Positions 42,233-52,154 of a DNA stretch of 64,000 nt are shown in pieces. The notes beneath the pieces were generated by a model. It saw nothing but the letters and a program-made list of their open reading frames with translations, was not told the DNA's origin and made no database searches. Position 1 is the first letter of the stretch. Each line of letters begins with the position of its first letter. Both the position numbers and the translations under genes were made by a program. Source of the stretch: Nostoc sp. CENA543 (GTDB lineage Bacteria; Cyanobacteriota; Cyanobacteriia; Cyanobacteriales; Nostocaceae); contig NZ_CP023278.1 in the NCBI RefSeq assembly GCF_002896875.1, positions 2,418,001 to 2,482,000 on the forward strand, in the 5' to 3' direction.

Positions 42233-42937
42233 TCACATAATTTTGATTTGGCGATACCAATTTCGCAGTCGTGCTGGTGCTACACCGAGGAGATAGCCAA
42301 TAATCATAATTTGATTGATGAGTGTAGTTTGAAAGATACCTTTTTGCAGCCATCTTCGAGCCGAGGTAATTACTGGTGTAGCTAAAATAACTATTTTGCC
42401 TTGGTGTTTTAAGCGTCGCATCAGCTCAAAATCTTCCATAATGGGAAGTTCTGGAAAACAACCGATTTCTTGAAATACAGCTTTGGTAATAAAAATTGCT
42501 TGATCACCGTAGGGCATTTGCAAAAAGTGCGATCGCCATCTTACCCCCCACTCTACTAATCTTAACGCTAAAGGAGACGCATCTATTTGTAAAGTAAATG
42601 CCCCAGCTATAACTCCTACTTGCTGTAGACTGGTGCGAATCATGTCGTCAAACCCTGGGGGTAAGTGCGTATCTGCATGGAGAAACAGCAGAATCTCCCC
42701 ACTCGCCACAGCCGCGCCTGTATTCATTTGCACAGCCCGCCCAGGAGTAGATAAGATGACTTTTACACCCAATGATTCAGCTATAGTTACGGTATCATCT
42801 TGAGAGCCTGCATCTACCACTATGACTTCTATATTTGTGCTAGGTTGAGTCGTGGCTATGGTTTGTTTGATATTCCCTGCTTCGTTGAGTGTGGGAATAA
42901 TAATGGAAATCTTGGTTGCAGTGAGAGTTTGACTCAT
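42233..42937 (-). CDS. Family 2 glycosyltransferase
   Basis: 234 residues. GT-A fold start ISIIIPTLNEAGNI, then VVDAGSQDDTV and FLHADTHLP (the D-x-D position is H-A-D-T-H), with PELPIMEDFEL near the C-terminus. This is the pattern of the TIGR04283-type glycosyltransferases. It begins 9 bp after the stop of the pentapeptide protein gene, so the two are probably cotranscribed, but a functional link is not obvious. Acceptor and donor are unknown. Confidence 0.88.
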   Translation of the reverse strand: MSQTLTATKISIIIPTLNEAGNIKQTIATTQPSTNIEVIVVDAGSQDDTVTIAESLGVKVILSTPGRAVQMNTGAAVASGEILLFLHADTHLPPGFDDMIRTSLQQVGVIAGAFTLQIDASPLALRLVEWGVRWRSHFLQMPYGDQAIFITKAVFQEIGCFPELPIMEDFELMRRLKHQGKIVILATPVITSARRWLQKGIFQTTLINQIMIIGYLLGVAPARLRNWYRQIKIM

Positions 42938-42946
42938 GATTTATGA

Positions 42947-44917
42947 TCATTGCAGTTGTGCGATCGCTTCTTTGATGGCACTGGCGATAGTTCCTTCTGC
43001 AAGATTATCAATTATTTGTTGACCTTGTAAAATTAAAAGCTGCTTAAAAATTTTATCTTTTTCGGCTTCATGCAAGAGTAATTGTTTAATCAGCTCCCCT
43101 TGAGTTGCTGTTGTCGTAGCCACACTTTTTCCTGTGAGTTGAGCCAAAAAATGCTGTACCGTATTTGAGACTTGCATTGGTGCATCACTATTAGCCACAA
43201 TACTCCGCACCTGCTCTGCTGCTTCATTATATTCTATTTGTCCAGAGCCAGTTAAATTAGTAATGGTGCTACCATTAATTACAAAACTGTTACCCAATGG
43301 ACGCTTACTAAATTCTTTAATAGCTTCTGCTTGACTACTAGCTATTCCTAGCAAACTGTTAATTTGTTGTTCTTTAGTAGCTAGTAATTGTCTCAACTCA
43401 TCATAGGAATCATATAAGCGTTGCTCGACTTCTTGAGAAGAAATATTTTCATTGTGAGTCACCTTAGCAACCCAAAGATCACCTTTCTTTTCAATCCCTT
43501 TGAGTTGTAATCCTAAACTTTCATCTTCTAATTCCAGTTTTTGCAAACTAAATGCAAAAGCACGCCAGTTTACCCCCTCTTTGAAAACCAATTCTACAAT
43601 ATTACCGACTTCCTGATACAATGATTCAAATTCTCTTTGTTCAAAGTTGCGGTCTATAGGATAACGGTCAATTGGTTCGCCTTTTTCGTCTAATTTGCGA
43701 TATATATAATCACATTGAACGTTAGTAAAGCGAGTTTGACTATTGACATTCCAATTTTGAATACAAATCCCTGTTAAATTGGCGTTTGTAAAGTCAACAT
43801 CAATAACCTGAGCATTAGCCAGAATACTACCCCGTAAATCAGCATTCTGTAAGTCAGCACCGATTAAATTTGTGTCGATAAACTTCATCCGTCGCAAGTC
43901 AGCCCTTTGCAAATAAGCCCCTCTTAGGTTCAAATTACTAAAGTCTGGATCTTCTGAACAAGCATGAGTCAGGAGTTTTTGGACTTTGGGAAGTTTTAAG
44001 TCTAAATATCGACTATCTACCCTAGCAAGTTCTAATCCAGTGACACCTTGAAAACAGGTGCGGTAGAGTTTTCGCGCCCTTAAGTCTGTATTAGCTAGTT
44101 GGGCATTTTCAAAGTTGACACTACTTAAATCTAAATTGTAAAACGAAGTTCCACCCCAAGAACCAATTGCGATCGCCCAATTTCTCAAAAAATCTAAATT
44201 TCGCCAAGGCGGTTCTTGAAACTGGGTGATAAGTAGACTAAACATCACTATACCAACACCAAAAAATGTACCTACTAAGACTGCAAAAGTCTTGACATTT
44301 GTCAGTGATATATTTTGGATAATCAATACAGCCTTTTGATTAGGTTCATAAAGTAAAAAACTATATATATAAGAACTAATGCTTGCTCCTATAATCATCA
44401 ATAAACCATATGCAAAATCAACAATATTTTTATATTCCTTTTTAATCAATATCTTAGATAAACTTAGCGCAAACATAGTGATTAAAGAACAGATCAAGAA
44501 GGTAGATAGCCAAATAATATTGGCTAGTAAAACTCCTAATGTCACTGAAAATTTTAAGATGCCTATAAGTTTTAAAATTGGTGAGATCACAACACCGAAA
44601 ATTAATATTAATATTCCTGCTTCTAATAATGCTCTTAAATAACCTCTACGTACAGCCACCAATGACCAAAATATAATAGTTATGACAGCAGAAAGGTTGC
44701 CAATCCATGAATCTTGCCAATTAACAAAAATATTCATACATATGATTGCACCTATAAAACCTATAAAAATGGCTGATATTATTTTTAATAAAATACATTT
44801 AAAAATTAACAATACTTTAAAAAATAGTGAATTACCTGCAACGATATCCTGTAAGTCATGTATGACAGATTCTTGTGTAAACTTATATCCTGTATATATT
44901 TTTTTACATTTGTCCAT
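42947..44917 (-). CDS. Membrane-anchored pentapeptide-repeat protein
   Basis: 656 residues. Residues ~30-235 contain about six membrane helices (for example IIFWSLVAVRRGYLRALLEA and VLVGTFFGVGIVMFSLLI). Residues ~260-390 are pentapeptide repeats of the A[D/N]Lxx type (GAYLQRADLRRMKF, GADLQNADLRGS, ANLTG). A coiled region with GLQLKGIEKKGDLW follows. At 549-567 comes GSTITNLTGSGQIEYNEA-type sequence, nearly the same as the N-terminus of the CHAT protein encoded at 46460-47176, and then a helical tail. It may be a membrane effector or scaffold of a conflict locus with the nearby trypsin and CHAT proteases. Confidence 0.78.
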   Translation of the reverse strand: MDKCKKIYTGYKFTQESVIHDLQDIVAGNSLFFKVLLIFKCILLKIISAIFIGFIGAIICMNIFVNWQDSWIGNLSAVITIIFWSLVAVRRGYLRALLEAGILILIFGVVISPILKLIGILKFSVTLGVLLANIIWLSTFLICSLITMFALSLSKILIKKEYKNIVDFAYGLLMIIGASISSYIYSFLLYEPNQKAVLIIQNISLTNVKTFAVLVGTFFGVGIVMFSLLITQFQEPPWRNLDFLRNWAIAIGSWGGTSFYNLDLSSVNFENAQLANTDLRARKLYRTCFQGVTGLELARVDSRYLDLKLPKVQKLLTHACSEDPDFSNLNLRGAYLQRADLRRMKFIDTNLIGADLQNADLRGSILANAQVIDVDFTNANLTGICIQNWNVNSQTRFTNVQCDYIYRKLDEKGEPIDRYPIDRNFEQREFESLYQEVGNIVELVFKEGVNWRAFAFSLQKLELEDESLGLQLKGIEKKGDLWVAKVTHNENISSQEVEQRLYDSYDELRQLLATKEQQINSLLGIASSQAEAIKEFSKRPLGNSFVINGSTITNLTGSGQIEYNEAAEQVRSIVANSDAPMQVSNTVQHFLAQLTGKSVATTTATQGELIKQLLLHEAEKDKIFKQLLILQGQQIIDNLAEGTIASAIKEAIAQLQ

Positions 44918-44992
44918 AATTTAATTGAGAACTTTATTTTACAATATTCACAAATTTATTACCCATATTAGACTAATAAAGTAAGGTAAAGC

Positions 44993-46471
44993 ATGGTTGA
45001 CTTTATTCCCAATATTTCAATTCCTGGTTTGGGTGTCATCTCTATTCCCGGCATAGGAACAAGAAACTTATCTATTCCCAGTCAACTATCTCTCAAAAAG
45101 CTTGAAAATAAAGAGTTATTAAAAATAATTATTAAACGAATTGCTTATAAGCAAAATCCAGCTATTAATGCTAATCCCATAATGAGTGCGGCTTTTGGTC
45201 AACCAGATTTTCTCCCATTCCCATTTTTATCACTAGGAATCCGGCGAGGAGCAGCAGTATGTCGCTTAATTCGAGAATTTTCATCGGATAGTGCTGAAAG
45301 CTTTATTAATACTATTACTCAAGCAGAGGATATGAGGAAAAAGTTTTTTTCACTATCGGAATTAGCTGAAATATGTTGTATCTCTCTTGAAAAAGCACAA
45401 GAGGTATTTGAGATAAATGGAGATGATTTAAATAATCTCAAGATTCCTTTAAAAGCAGAGCATTTTTCCAAAAATCTGAAACGTCTTCCTGTAGCAACAG
45501 GATTTTTGGTGGGTAGAAACCAATTGTTAACAAATTATCATATTTTTCCACTACAGAATAACGAACTTACAAAAGCATTGGCTGAATATAGTGCTGAATT
45601 TAACTATGAACAAGACATTTTAGGACGGGAAATTAAATCTTTAGAATATGGATTTGATAAGTTGCTGGCTTTTGATCAAGATTTAGATTTTGCTTTGATC
45701 AAGCTCAAGTCAGAGACAAAAGATGGTAATTATCCAGATGCAGGACAAGCCGGTGATCAGTTTGGTTGGATTCCATTAATAGAAGATGATAGCTTAATTG
45801 CACCACCATTACCACAAGAAATGTTCAACTCACTCACCAAACAATTGTCAGAAATATCAGCAGGAGTAGATTTAAAATTATTAGCAGAAGTATTAGAGGA
45901 AATTCCCCAAACTATTGCCCTGATTAAAGGATTGAAAGATAAAGAAAATAGTCGTGTTGAAGATTTGCTAGCTTTTTTAAAGGATAAAGCTAAATTGGGT
46001 GATCCTGTAAATATTATTCAGCATCCTAAAGGTAGACACAAAGAAGTTGTGCTTTCTAATAATAGAGTGAAAGAGCTTTATGATAATTTCATCTTTTACG
46101 AAGCTGATGCTGACTTTAGTTCATCAGGCAGTCCTGTAATGAATCAACAGTGGCAATTAGTTGGACTGCATTGTGGGGCTTTACCTAAGCCTAATCAGGC
46201 AAATTCAGAAACTCTAGAAATTGATCAGGAAGTTGGTGTCAGGACTGGTAAAATAGTCAAGAAATTACTCAATGGACTAGAATCAAACGTCAAAGAATAC
46301 TGGGAAATTGGCATTGAACGGCAAAAAATTACTCGTGAACTTTGGTTTTTTGTGAGAGAGTTTGTCCAACTGCGAGAATCAAAAGATAAAGTTTTACCAC
46401 CACCAGGTTTAGAAGACATTGCCGAAGATTACAAACAAGTCTTACAAAAATTACCAAGTTCACTTTATTAA
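44993..46471 (+). CDS. Trypsin-like serine protease with unknown N-terminal domain
   Basis: 492 residues, no signal peptide. Residues 1-160 are a domain I do not recognise, starting with Ile/Pro/Gly steps (SIPGLGVISIPGIGTRN) and containing FSLSELAEICCISLEKAQ. The protease part has the triad His in LLTNYHIF, Asp in DQDLDFALIKL and Ser in FSSSGSPVM. The C-terminal ~70 residues are helical. It is divergent from the membrane pentapeptide gene (75 bp) and its end overlaps the convergent CHAT gene by 12 bp. Placement suggests a joint system. Confidence 0.85.
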   Translation: MVDFIPNISIPGLGVISIPGIGTRNLSIPSQLSLKKLENKELLKIIIKRIAYKQNPAINANPIMSAAFGQPDFLPFPFLSLGIRRGAAVCRLIREFSSDSAESFINTITQAEDMRKKFFSLSELAEICCISLEKAQEVFEINGDDLNNLKIPLKAEHFSKNLKRLPVATGFLVGRNQLLTNYHIFPLQNNELTKALAEYSAEFNYEQDILGREIKSLEYGFDKLLAFDQDLDFALIKLKSETKDGNYPDAGQAGDQFGWIPLIEDDSLIAPPLPQEMFNSLTKQLSEISAGVDLKLLAEVLEEIPQTIALIKGLKDKENSRVEDLLAFLKDKAKLGDPVNIIQHPKGRHKEVVLSNNRVKELYDNFIFYEADADFSSSGSPVMNQQWQLVGLHCGALPKPNQANSETLEIDQEVGVRTGKIVKKLLNGLESNVKEYWEIGIERQKITRELWFFVREFVQLRESKDKVLPPPGLEDIAEDYKQVLQKLPSSLY

Positions 46472-47176
46472 TTTCGGCTGCAATACTGGTGTCAAGTGTT
46501 CCGCAACACCTGCCATGCGGATATTGACACAACCAGATTTGTAAGCAAATTCTACTGATTTACCTGCACCTAAAGCATCATAAAAACCCACAGCAAATTC
46601 AATAGCTGCTATGTCGCCAATTTCCTGACTCATCCCAATGACGTAAGGAACATGACGAGCGATCGCACAAGCTTGTACTTTTGAGTAGCAAGCATTAAGT
46701 ATAATACACTCTAATCTATCGGAAAATAATTCAAATAAAGCAGCTAAAGCTTCTGTGTCTACTAACTTTGGTGTACCCGTCTCATCCTCTAATACCAAAC
46801 CTTCTTCGCCACCTCCATGACCAGAAAAATGAATAATTTGAGGATTGAAGTCTAGTAAAGCACGTTGCACATCTCTAGCACGTACAGCCCATTTTTGCTG
46901 TAGTATAAATTGTTCCCGCCGTTTAGCCCTTTCTAACCCAGCGTCAATCTCTCGGATTTCTTCATCCAGGCGTAGTCTGGTTGTACCTTTGGGGTTAGCT
47001 GCTAAAAATAAGATGGTTCTTGTTGTGCATGTATGGTTTACTACAAGTGAATTATCGGCTTTTGCGGTCTGAACAGCCTCGTTGTAATAAATTGCACCAG
47101 AACCAGTCAAGTTAGTAATTGAGCCACCAGAAATGTTAAAAGTATTGTTTGTAGAGGAGGAATTGGACTCAGACAT
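46460..47176 (-). CDS. CHAT-domain caspase-like protease
   Basis: 238 residues. The N-terminus has NTFNISGGSITNLTGSGAI (residues 11-29), the motif shared with the pentapeptide protein. The CHAT domain follows from ~52: TILFLAANPKG, ARDVQRALLDFNPQIIHFSG, catalytic His H120 in FSGHGGGEEG and Cys C163 in ILNACYS, then ARHVPYVIGMSQEIGD. No TPRs or other sensor repeats are attached. CHAT peptidases cut partners in bacterial defence and death pathways. The trypsin-like protease or the pentapeptide protein could be its partner or substrate. Confidence 0.88.
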   Translation of the reverse strand: MSESNSSSTNNTFNISGGSITNLTGSGAIYYNEAVQTAKADNSLVVNHTCTTRTILFLAANPKGTTRLRLDEEIREIDAGLERAKRREQFILQQKWAVRARDVQRALLDFNPQIIHFSGHGGGEEGLVLEDETGTPKLVDTEALAALFELFSDRLECIILNACYSKVQACAIARHVPYVIGMSQEIGDIAAIEFAVGFYDALGAGKSVEFAYKSGCVNIRMAGVAEHLTPVLQPKLIK

Positions 47177-47300
47177 AAGAAATTACTACTTTCCTAATTA
47201 AAATAATGATAGAAATTTTAATATCGTCAATATTTTGACCCATCATTACTTATACTAAATTTTTGTTTCTTTGGGTCATGATTCCATTTTTAGGTAACAG

Positions 47301-47534
47301 ATGAAAGCTATTAGAGAATATTGCTTGTGTCTTGGTGATAAAAATATGATGCCAACGGCTGTAAAAGTAGCTGTCGTAGTGGGTTCTATTCTATTTACCA
47401 TTAATCATGGGGCAGCAGTGATTACAGGGAAAATGACTCGCGATCGCTGGATTGCTGCAACTTTAACTTATATAGTACCTTACTTAGTCAATATTCACGG
47501 GCAATATATTAGTCGTAATAAATCAAAAAATTAA
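47301..47534 (+). CDS. nrtS: NrtS-like nitrate/nitrite transporter subunit
   Basis: 77 residues. Two predicted membrane helices: VAVVVGSILFTINHGAAVI and WIAATLTYIVPYLVN, joined by TGKMTRDRW. The N-H-G and T-Y-x-V-P-Y positions match the short NrtS family, two-helix proteins that act in nitrate/nitrite uptake in some cyanobacteria. Its divergent spacer has a TGACCCA/TGGGTCA inverted repeat (47236-47278). No NtcA site (GTA-N8-TAC) was evident. Confidence 0.75.
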   Translation: MKAIREYCLCLGDKNMMPTAVKVAVVVGSILFTINHGAAVITGKMTRDRWIAATLTYIVPYLVNIHGQYISRNKSKN

Positions 47535-47828
47535 CTGTTTTGACTACGGATAAGTTCTTCAAATTCAGTCACAGCGTCATATTGGTCAGCTATAGTCAGA
47601 TAATGCAGCAATGAATTAGGACTAGTTTTTCTTCTGTGGCTTGGTCTACAAGTGGAATGCTCATAACCAAATTCTTGTGGATAATAATTTTGTATTCACT
47701 TAATTCTAGTATTTAATCTTTGTTCCTAGTTACGCAGCAAAAACCCCTTCTCTTAAACCCTTACACCCCCATACCCATTTACAAAGACTGGTAAGCTGTT
47801 TTATCTAGGCCTTATTTTCAACTTGACT

Positions 47829-49064
47829 ATGGCAACCATTAACGACAACTACTTAAAACTCAAAGCTGGTTACTTGTTCCCAGAAATTGCGCGGCGGGTA
47901 AATGCTTTTGCTCAAGCCAATCCTGATGCTAAAATTATCCGTCTGGGTATTGGTGATGTCACCGAACCTTTACCGGAAGCTTGCCGCAGTGCGATGATTA
48001 AAGCTGTGGAAGAAATGGGCGATCGCGCTACTTTCCAAGGATATGGGCCAGAACAAGGGTATGCTTGGTTAAGGGAAAAAATCGCGGCTCAAGATTTCCA
48101 AGCACGGGGATGTGATATTGATGCGTCAGAAATCTTTATTTCTGATGGTTCTAAATGCGACACAGGTAATATTCTCGATATCTTCGGTGATAACAATACT
48201 ATTGCCGTTACTGACCCAGTTTATCCCGTCTATGTTGATACTAACGTCATGGCGGGACATACGGGAAACGCTAATGAAAAAGGTGAGTTTGAGGGTTTAG
48301 TTTACCTGCCCATTACCGCCGAAAACAACTTTACAGCCGAAATTCCCTCCCAAAAAGTCGATTTAATTTATCTCTGCTTCCCCAATAATCCCACAGGGGC
48401 AACTGCTACTAAAGAACATCTCCAAGCGTGGGTAGACTACGCCAAAGCCAATAACTCGATTATTTTCTTTGATGCAGCTTACGAAGCTTATATTACAGAT
48501 CCATCTCTGCCTCATTCTATCTATGAAATTGAAGGTGCGAGAGATTGCGCCATTGAGTTTCGTTCCTTCTCCAAAAACGCAGGCTTTACGGGGACTCGTT
48601 GCGCCTTAACTGTCGTTCCCAAAACCTTAACAGCGAAAGCCGCCGATGGTTCTGATGTCGAACTGTGGAAACTGTGGAATCGTCGTCAGTCTACCAAATT
48701 TAATGGCGTATCCTACATCGTGCAACGGGGCGCGGAAGCAGTCTACTCCGAGGCTGGACAAGCGCAAATCAAAGCTTTAATCAGTTTTTATCTAGAAAAT
48801 GCCAAAATCATCCGCGAACAACTTACAGCCGCAGGTATCGCTGTCTACGGCGGTGTCAACGCGCCTTATGTTTGGGTAAAAACTCCCAACGGCCTTTCTA
48901 GCTGGGATTTCTTTGATAAATTACTCAATACCTGCAATGTTGTCGGTACACCTGGTTCTGGTTTTGGTGCTGCGGGTGAAGGTTACTTCCGCATTTCCGC
49001 ATTTAACAGCCGTGAAAATGTTGTGGAAGCAATGAAGCGAATTACCGCAAAGTTTACAGTTTAA
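47829..49064 (+). CDS. dapL: LL-diaminopimelate aminotransferase
   Basis: 411 residues from the ATG at 47829 (an in-frame TTG is two codons earlier). Class I/II PLP aminotransferase: [13 protein letters not shown] and [18 protein letters not shown] at the start, FPNNPTGA and the PLP Lys in [12 protein letters not shown]. The strong match to the plant/cyanobacterial DapL pattern fits the direct route from tetrahydrodipicolinate to LL-diaminopimelate for lysine and peptidoglycan. No neighbours of that pathway are present. Confidence 0.93.
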   Translation: MATINDNYLKLKAGYLFPEIARRVNAFAQANPDAKIIRLGIGDVTEPLPEACRSAMIKAVEEMGDRATFQGYGPEQGYAWLREKIAAQDFQARGCDIDASEIFISDGSKCDTGNILDIFGDNNTIAVTDPVYPVYVDTNVMAGHTGNANEKGEFEGLVYLPITAENNFTAEIPSQKVDLIYLCFPNNPTGATATKEHLQAWVDYAKANNSIIFFDAAYEAYITDPSLPHSIYEIEGARDCAIEFRSFSKNAGFTGTRCALTVVPKTLTAKAADGSDVELWKLWNRRQSTKFNGVSYIVQRGAEAVYSEAGQAQIKALISFYLENAKIIREQLTAAGIAVYGGVNAPYVWVKTPNGLSSWDFFDKLLNTCNVVGTPGSGFGAAGEGYFRISAFNSRENVVEAMKRITAKFTV

Positions 49065-49150
49065 AAGTTAGCTGTGGGTAATTTTTGCCCAAAATAAGGT
49101 AGAGGCAGATTTATTGCAGAATATTTCTTTGCTTCTACCTCTCTTGAAAT

Positions 49151-49486
49151 CTAGACATTGTGGGAAACAGTGGAAGCTTGAAGTTGACGCTTCGGCCAAA
49201 TAATCGCCGTCACGTTAACAACTAGGCAAGTAATTGCTAACCCTGACAAAATATAAGTAGGAGACATCACTACACCAACAATAGACCAACTATGTACGTG
49301 TAGCATCATTAAGACTGCGAAAATACTAGCAACACCAGCAGCTAGGAAAACTTGAAAATTGGGGCGACCGATGACAGCCAAAATAATTGTTAACAATGTG
49401 GCTAGTAAATTGGCTGGGATGAGAAATCCACAAATACCAATACAGTTATGACGAGAGAACTCAGCTAAATGGTGAAAATCAAGCAT
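49151..49486 (-). CDS. Small membrane protein of unknown function
   Basis: 111 residues with three predicted membrane helices (FLIPANLLATLLTIILAVIG, FLAAGVASIFAVLMMLHVH and TYILSGLAITCLVVNVTAII). Possible functional polar residues are few: a His-rich start (LDFHHLAEFSRHNC) and HVHSW in the second helix. No family was recognised. It is convergent with dapL and ends 86 bp from it. Confidence 0.65.
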   Translation of the reverse strand: MLDFHHLAEFSRHNCIGICGFLIPANLLATLLTIILAVIGRPNFQVFLAAGVASIFAVLMMLHVHSWSIVGVVMSPTYILSGLAITCLVVNVTAIIWPKRQLQASTVSHNV

Positions 49487-49661
49487 TAATTTTGTTGGGA
49501 TAATGTTGGCATCTAAAAACTTAATCTATTTTTAGATATATCAACTTAATTCAGCATATATCTAAAGTAAATACTGCTGCATATATTTAACATAAATTAA
49601 AATATATAAGTGTTTAACTATGCTTGTAATAAATAGTCATCAATATTTGAGTAATCTTGTG

Positions 49662-49680
49662 AGGTGGGTAATGCCCACCT
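49662..49680 (-). terminator. Hairpin downstream of the fasciclin gene
   Basis: AGGTGGG / CCCACCT with a 5-nt loop, 9 bp after the fasciclin stop on the minus strand. No T-run is present; such GGTGGGCA hairpins are common after cyanobacterial genes. Confidence 0.5.
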
Positions 49681-49689
49681 AAACAATGA

Positions 49690-50091
49690 TTAGCCCATCA
49701 AAATCACCGTATCAATAACGTGAATTACTCCGTTATCAGCTTCGATATCTGCTGCTAACACCGTGGCATTTTTAACTTCAAAACCATCAGAACAGTCAAT
49801 CTTGATAGGCGAACCTTCAACGGATGTGACTGTACCCAGTTTAGCTAAATCAGCCTGTTTCAGCTTTCCTGGTACGACATGAAACGTGAGAATTCTAGTT
49901 AATTGGGGGATATTCTGCACCAAAGTTTGGATAGTTCCTGGTGGTAATTTGGCAAAAGCATCATCATTAGGGGCAAAAACAGTAAAAGGCCCTGGACTTT
50001 TTAATGTTTCTACTAAACCAGCCGCTTGTACAGCAGTTACTAGAGTGTTAAAAGCACCAGCACTTACAGCAATATCAACAATATCAGCCAT
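49690..50091 (-). CDS. Fasciclin-domain protein
   Basis: 133 residues from the ATG at 50091 ([14 protein letters not shown]); an earlier ATG at 50139 adds an unlikely lead and a ribosome binding site (AGGAGATAAGG) fits 50091. A single FAS1 domain: [45 protein letters not shown] and the C-terminal [12 protein letters not shown]. No signal peptide. Bacterial FAS1 proteins have unassigned adhesion-like roles. Confidence 0.92.
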   Translation of the reverse strand: MADIVDIAVSAGAFNTLVTAVQAAGLVETLKSPGPFTVFAPNDDAFAKLPPGTIQTLVQNIPQLTRILTFHVVPGKLKQADLAKLGTVTSVEGSPIKIDCSDGFEVKNATVLAADIEADNGVIHVIDTVILMG

Positions 50092-50253
50092 GTTTTTCAC
50101 CTTATCTCCTGCAAAGAATTTTAAATTAAAGTGAAACAAATTGAATTTTTATTAAAAAAAATATTCTTAACTGACAGTTAATTACAGTTCCAGTGCAGTG
50201 AGTTTTGAAACACTGCCCTATGATGATCATCAGAAAATCTGAGGTGAAAAATT

Positions 50254-51213
50254 ATGAGTGGACAGCAAACTACGCTAGGCGATCGCAAGTATGCCATCAT
50301 AGGCACTGGTGCATTAGGTGGATTTTACGGCGCAAAACTGCAAAAAGCGGGTTTAGATGTTCACTTTTTACTCAAGAGTGACTATGAACACGTTAGCCAG
50401 CACGGTTTAATCATCGAGTCTAAAGACGGTGACTTTACCCTCCCCCAAGTCAACGCCTACAACCATGTCGCCAAAATGCCGCAATGTGATGTGGTAATAT
50501 TGGCACTCAAAACTACACAAAATTATTTACTACCCCAGTTATTACCGCCTGTAGTTAAAGAGGGTGGTGTAGTTTTAGTATTGCAGAATGGGTTGGGTGT
50601 AGAAGAAGAAATCACCCAAATGCTGCCAAACATTCACGTAATCGGCGGTTTATGCTTTCTTTGTTCCAATAAAGTAGGTTTAGGACATATCCGACATTTA
50701 GATTATGGACACATCACTTTAGGGGAATATCTTCCTGAATATTCTCAAGCCGGAATCACCCAGAGAATGCAGCAAATTGCTGATGACTTTCAAAACGCCG
50801 GCATTGGGATGGAATTAGCGGCTGATTTATTATTAGCCAGATGGAAGAAACTAGTATGGAACATCCCCTACAATGGATTGTCCGTCATTCTCAACGCCAG
50901 CACAAATGAATTAATGGCAAATCCCCACACCCGCACACTAGTAGAACAAATCATGTATGAAGTGAAAGCAGGGGCAAATAGTATGGGGAGAATAATTCCC
51001 GACAGCTTCATTCAAACCATGCTAGATTACACCGTCAAGATGACCCCATACCGCACCAGTATGAAAATCGACCATGATGAACGCCGTCCCTTAGAAGTAG
51101 AAGCAATTATCGGGAATCCCTTAAGAAAAGCCCAATCCCTGGGAGTAGATTTAGCACAAATTAGCTGTCTCTACCACCAGTTGAAATTTATAGATGCCAG
51201 AAATCAAAATTGA
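50254..51213 (+). CDS. 2-dehydropantoate 2-reductase-like protein
   Basis: 319 residues. N-terminal Rossmann fold with IIGTGALGGFYGAKLQKAG and LKTTQNYLLP, and a helical C-terminal domain with the conserved catalytic-type Lys and Asn/Ser region (RWKKLVWNIPYNGLSVILNA). This is the PanE/ApbA family; it converts ketopantoate to pantoate for CoA synthesis or reduces a related keto acid. Paralogues are common, so the symbol panE is not assigned. Confidence 0.88.
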   Translation: MSGQQTTLGDRKYAIIGTGALGGFYGAKLQKAGLDVHFLLKSDYEHVSQHGLIIESKDGDFTLPQVNAYNHVAKMPQCDVVILALKTTQNYLLPQLLPPVVKEGGVVLVLQNGLGVEEEITQMLPNIHVIGGLCFLCSNKVGLGHIRHLDYGHITLGEYLPEYSQAGITQRMQQIADDFQNAGIGMELAADLLLARWKKLVWNIPYNGLSVILNASTNELMANPHTRTLVEQIMYEVKAGANSMGRIIPDSFIQTMLDYTVKMTPYRTSMKIDHDERRPLEVEAIIGNPLRKAQSLGVDLAQISCLYHQLKFIDARNQN

Positions 51214-51260
51214 AGAATCAACACACACTCTACAGAAAAAATCTGCCAGTTGTTCTAGTG

Positions 51261-52154
51261 CTATAAAATTTGTTGTATTTCATCAACAGAATTTGCTAAA
51301 AGCACAGTCCGCAAAATTCGCTGCAATTGTTCCAAATCCTTAATTGGGGAAATTCGGGACATTAACTCTAGTCCTTGACTCCCAAATTTTGCTTCTAAAC
51401 TCATTTCGATACTGCGAATGATTCCCTTGATCTCACCACGTGCTTCACCCCGTGCTTCACCACGTGCTTCACCCCGTGCTTCACCGCGTGCTTCACCCTC
51501 TCGTAATATTTCTTGGTACCAAGGTGACTCCCGAAGAACGCCCATATCCCACCTCATAATTTCTTGAACAACGGCACTTTCTAATACAAAGGTAGCAAAA
51601 AAGGCTAAAACCGTTTCCAACTGGTTTAAGTCTTCATCCCGACGCAAAATTTGTAATGCTTCCCTAATTATAGATTCATTGTTTCCCCCTTGTAGAATCG
51701 GCACAAATGGCAATAATGATGGTAAAGGTTGTTGAAATGGGATGTTAACATCTACTTCCCATAAGTTAATTACTCGGTAATCCTGAATTGCTCTTAAACC
51801 ATAAATATTTGATGTGAAACTTGTGGGGATTTCCACATCACCCGTCGGTAAGATATTAATTAACACCGGATAGGTTGGTAATTCATATTTCTCTTCTGCC
51901 AATGCTGTGTAGGCACGCACTCGCCGAGGCATTTTGTGGTTGTAACGTAACTGTAATTCATTTAATACGAGAAATTCTCCTAATTCTGGACTTCTCGCCC
52001 GGATTAAAACATCACTTTCCCGACTAATCCATTGAAATTCCCCAGATAAAATTTCCCCTGCTTGAATATTGGGTATATTTGTCACCCATCGCACCCAATT
52101 ATCAGGTGCAAGACTAATGAGTTTTTTAGTGCTGGTATCTGCGGGTTTTGGCAT
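51261..52154 (-). CDS. PD-(D/E)XK-like (Rpn/DUF4351-type) protein with GEAR repeats
   Basis: 297 residues. The nuclease-like core shows WISRESDVLIRARS and FLVLNELQLRY, matching the D ... E-x-Q version of the PD-(D/E)XK fold used by Rpn family proteins. Cyanobacterial relatives are numerous paralogues of unknown role. Residues ~217-236 are five GEAR repeats made by a 12-bp tandem repeat (51435-51495). The end LEQLQRILRTVLLANSVDEIQ resembles the DUF4351 helix. Confidence 0.72.
   Translation of the reverse strand: MPKPADTSTKKLISLAPDNWVRWVTNIPNIQAGEILSGEFQWISRESDVLIRARSPELGEFLVLNELQLRYNHKMPRRVRAYTALAEEKYELPTYPVLINILPTGDVEIPTSFTSNIYGLRAIQDYRVINLWEVDVNIPFQQPLPSLLPFVPILQGGNNESIIREALQILRRDEDLNQLETVLAFFATFVLESAVVQEIMRWDMGVLRESPWYQEILREGEARGEARGEARGEARGEARGEIKGIIRSIEMSLEAKFGSQGLELMSRISPIKDLEQLQRILRTVLLANSVDEIQQIL

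Noticed and set aside
47531-47695. Minus-strand remnant of a small gene (about 54 codons, ending EFEELIRSQNS) after nrtS
   Set aside because: The frame is open and looks protein-like, but it lacks a start codon and a recognised family and overlaps nrtS by 4 bp. It may be a pseudogene tail; not listed as a feature.
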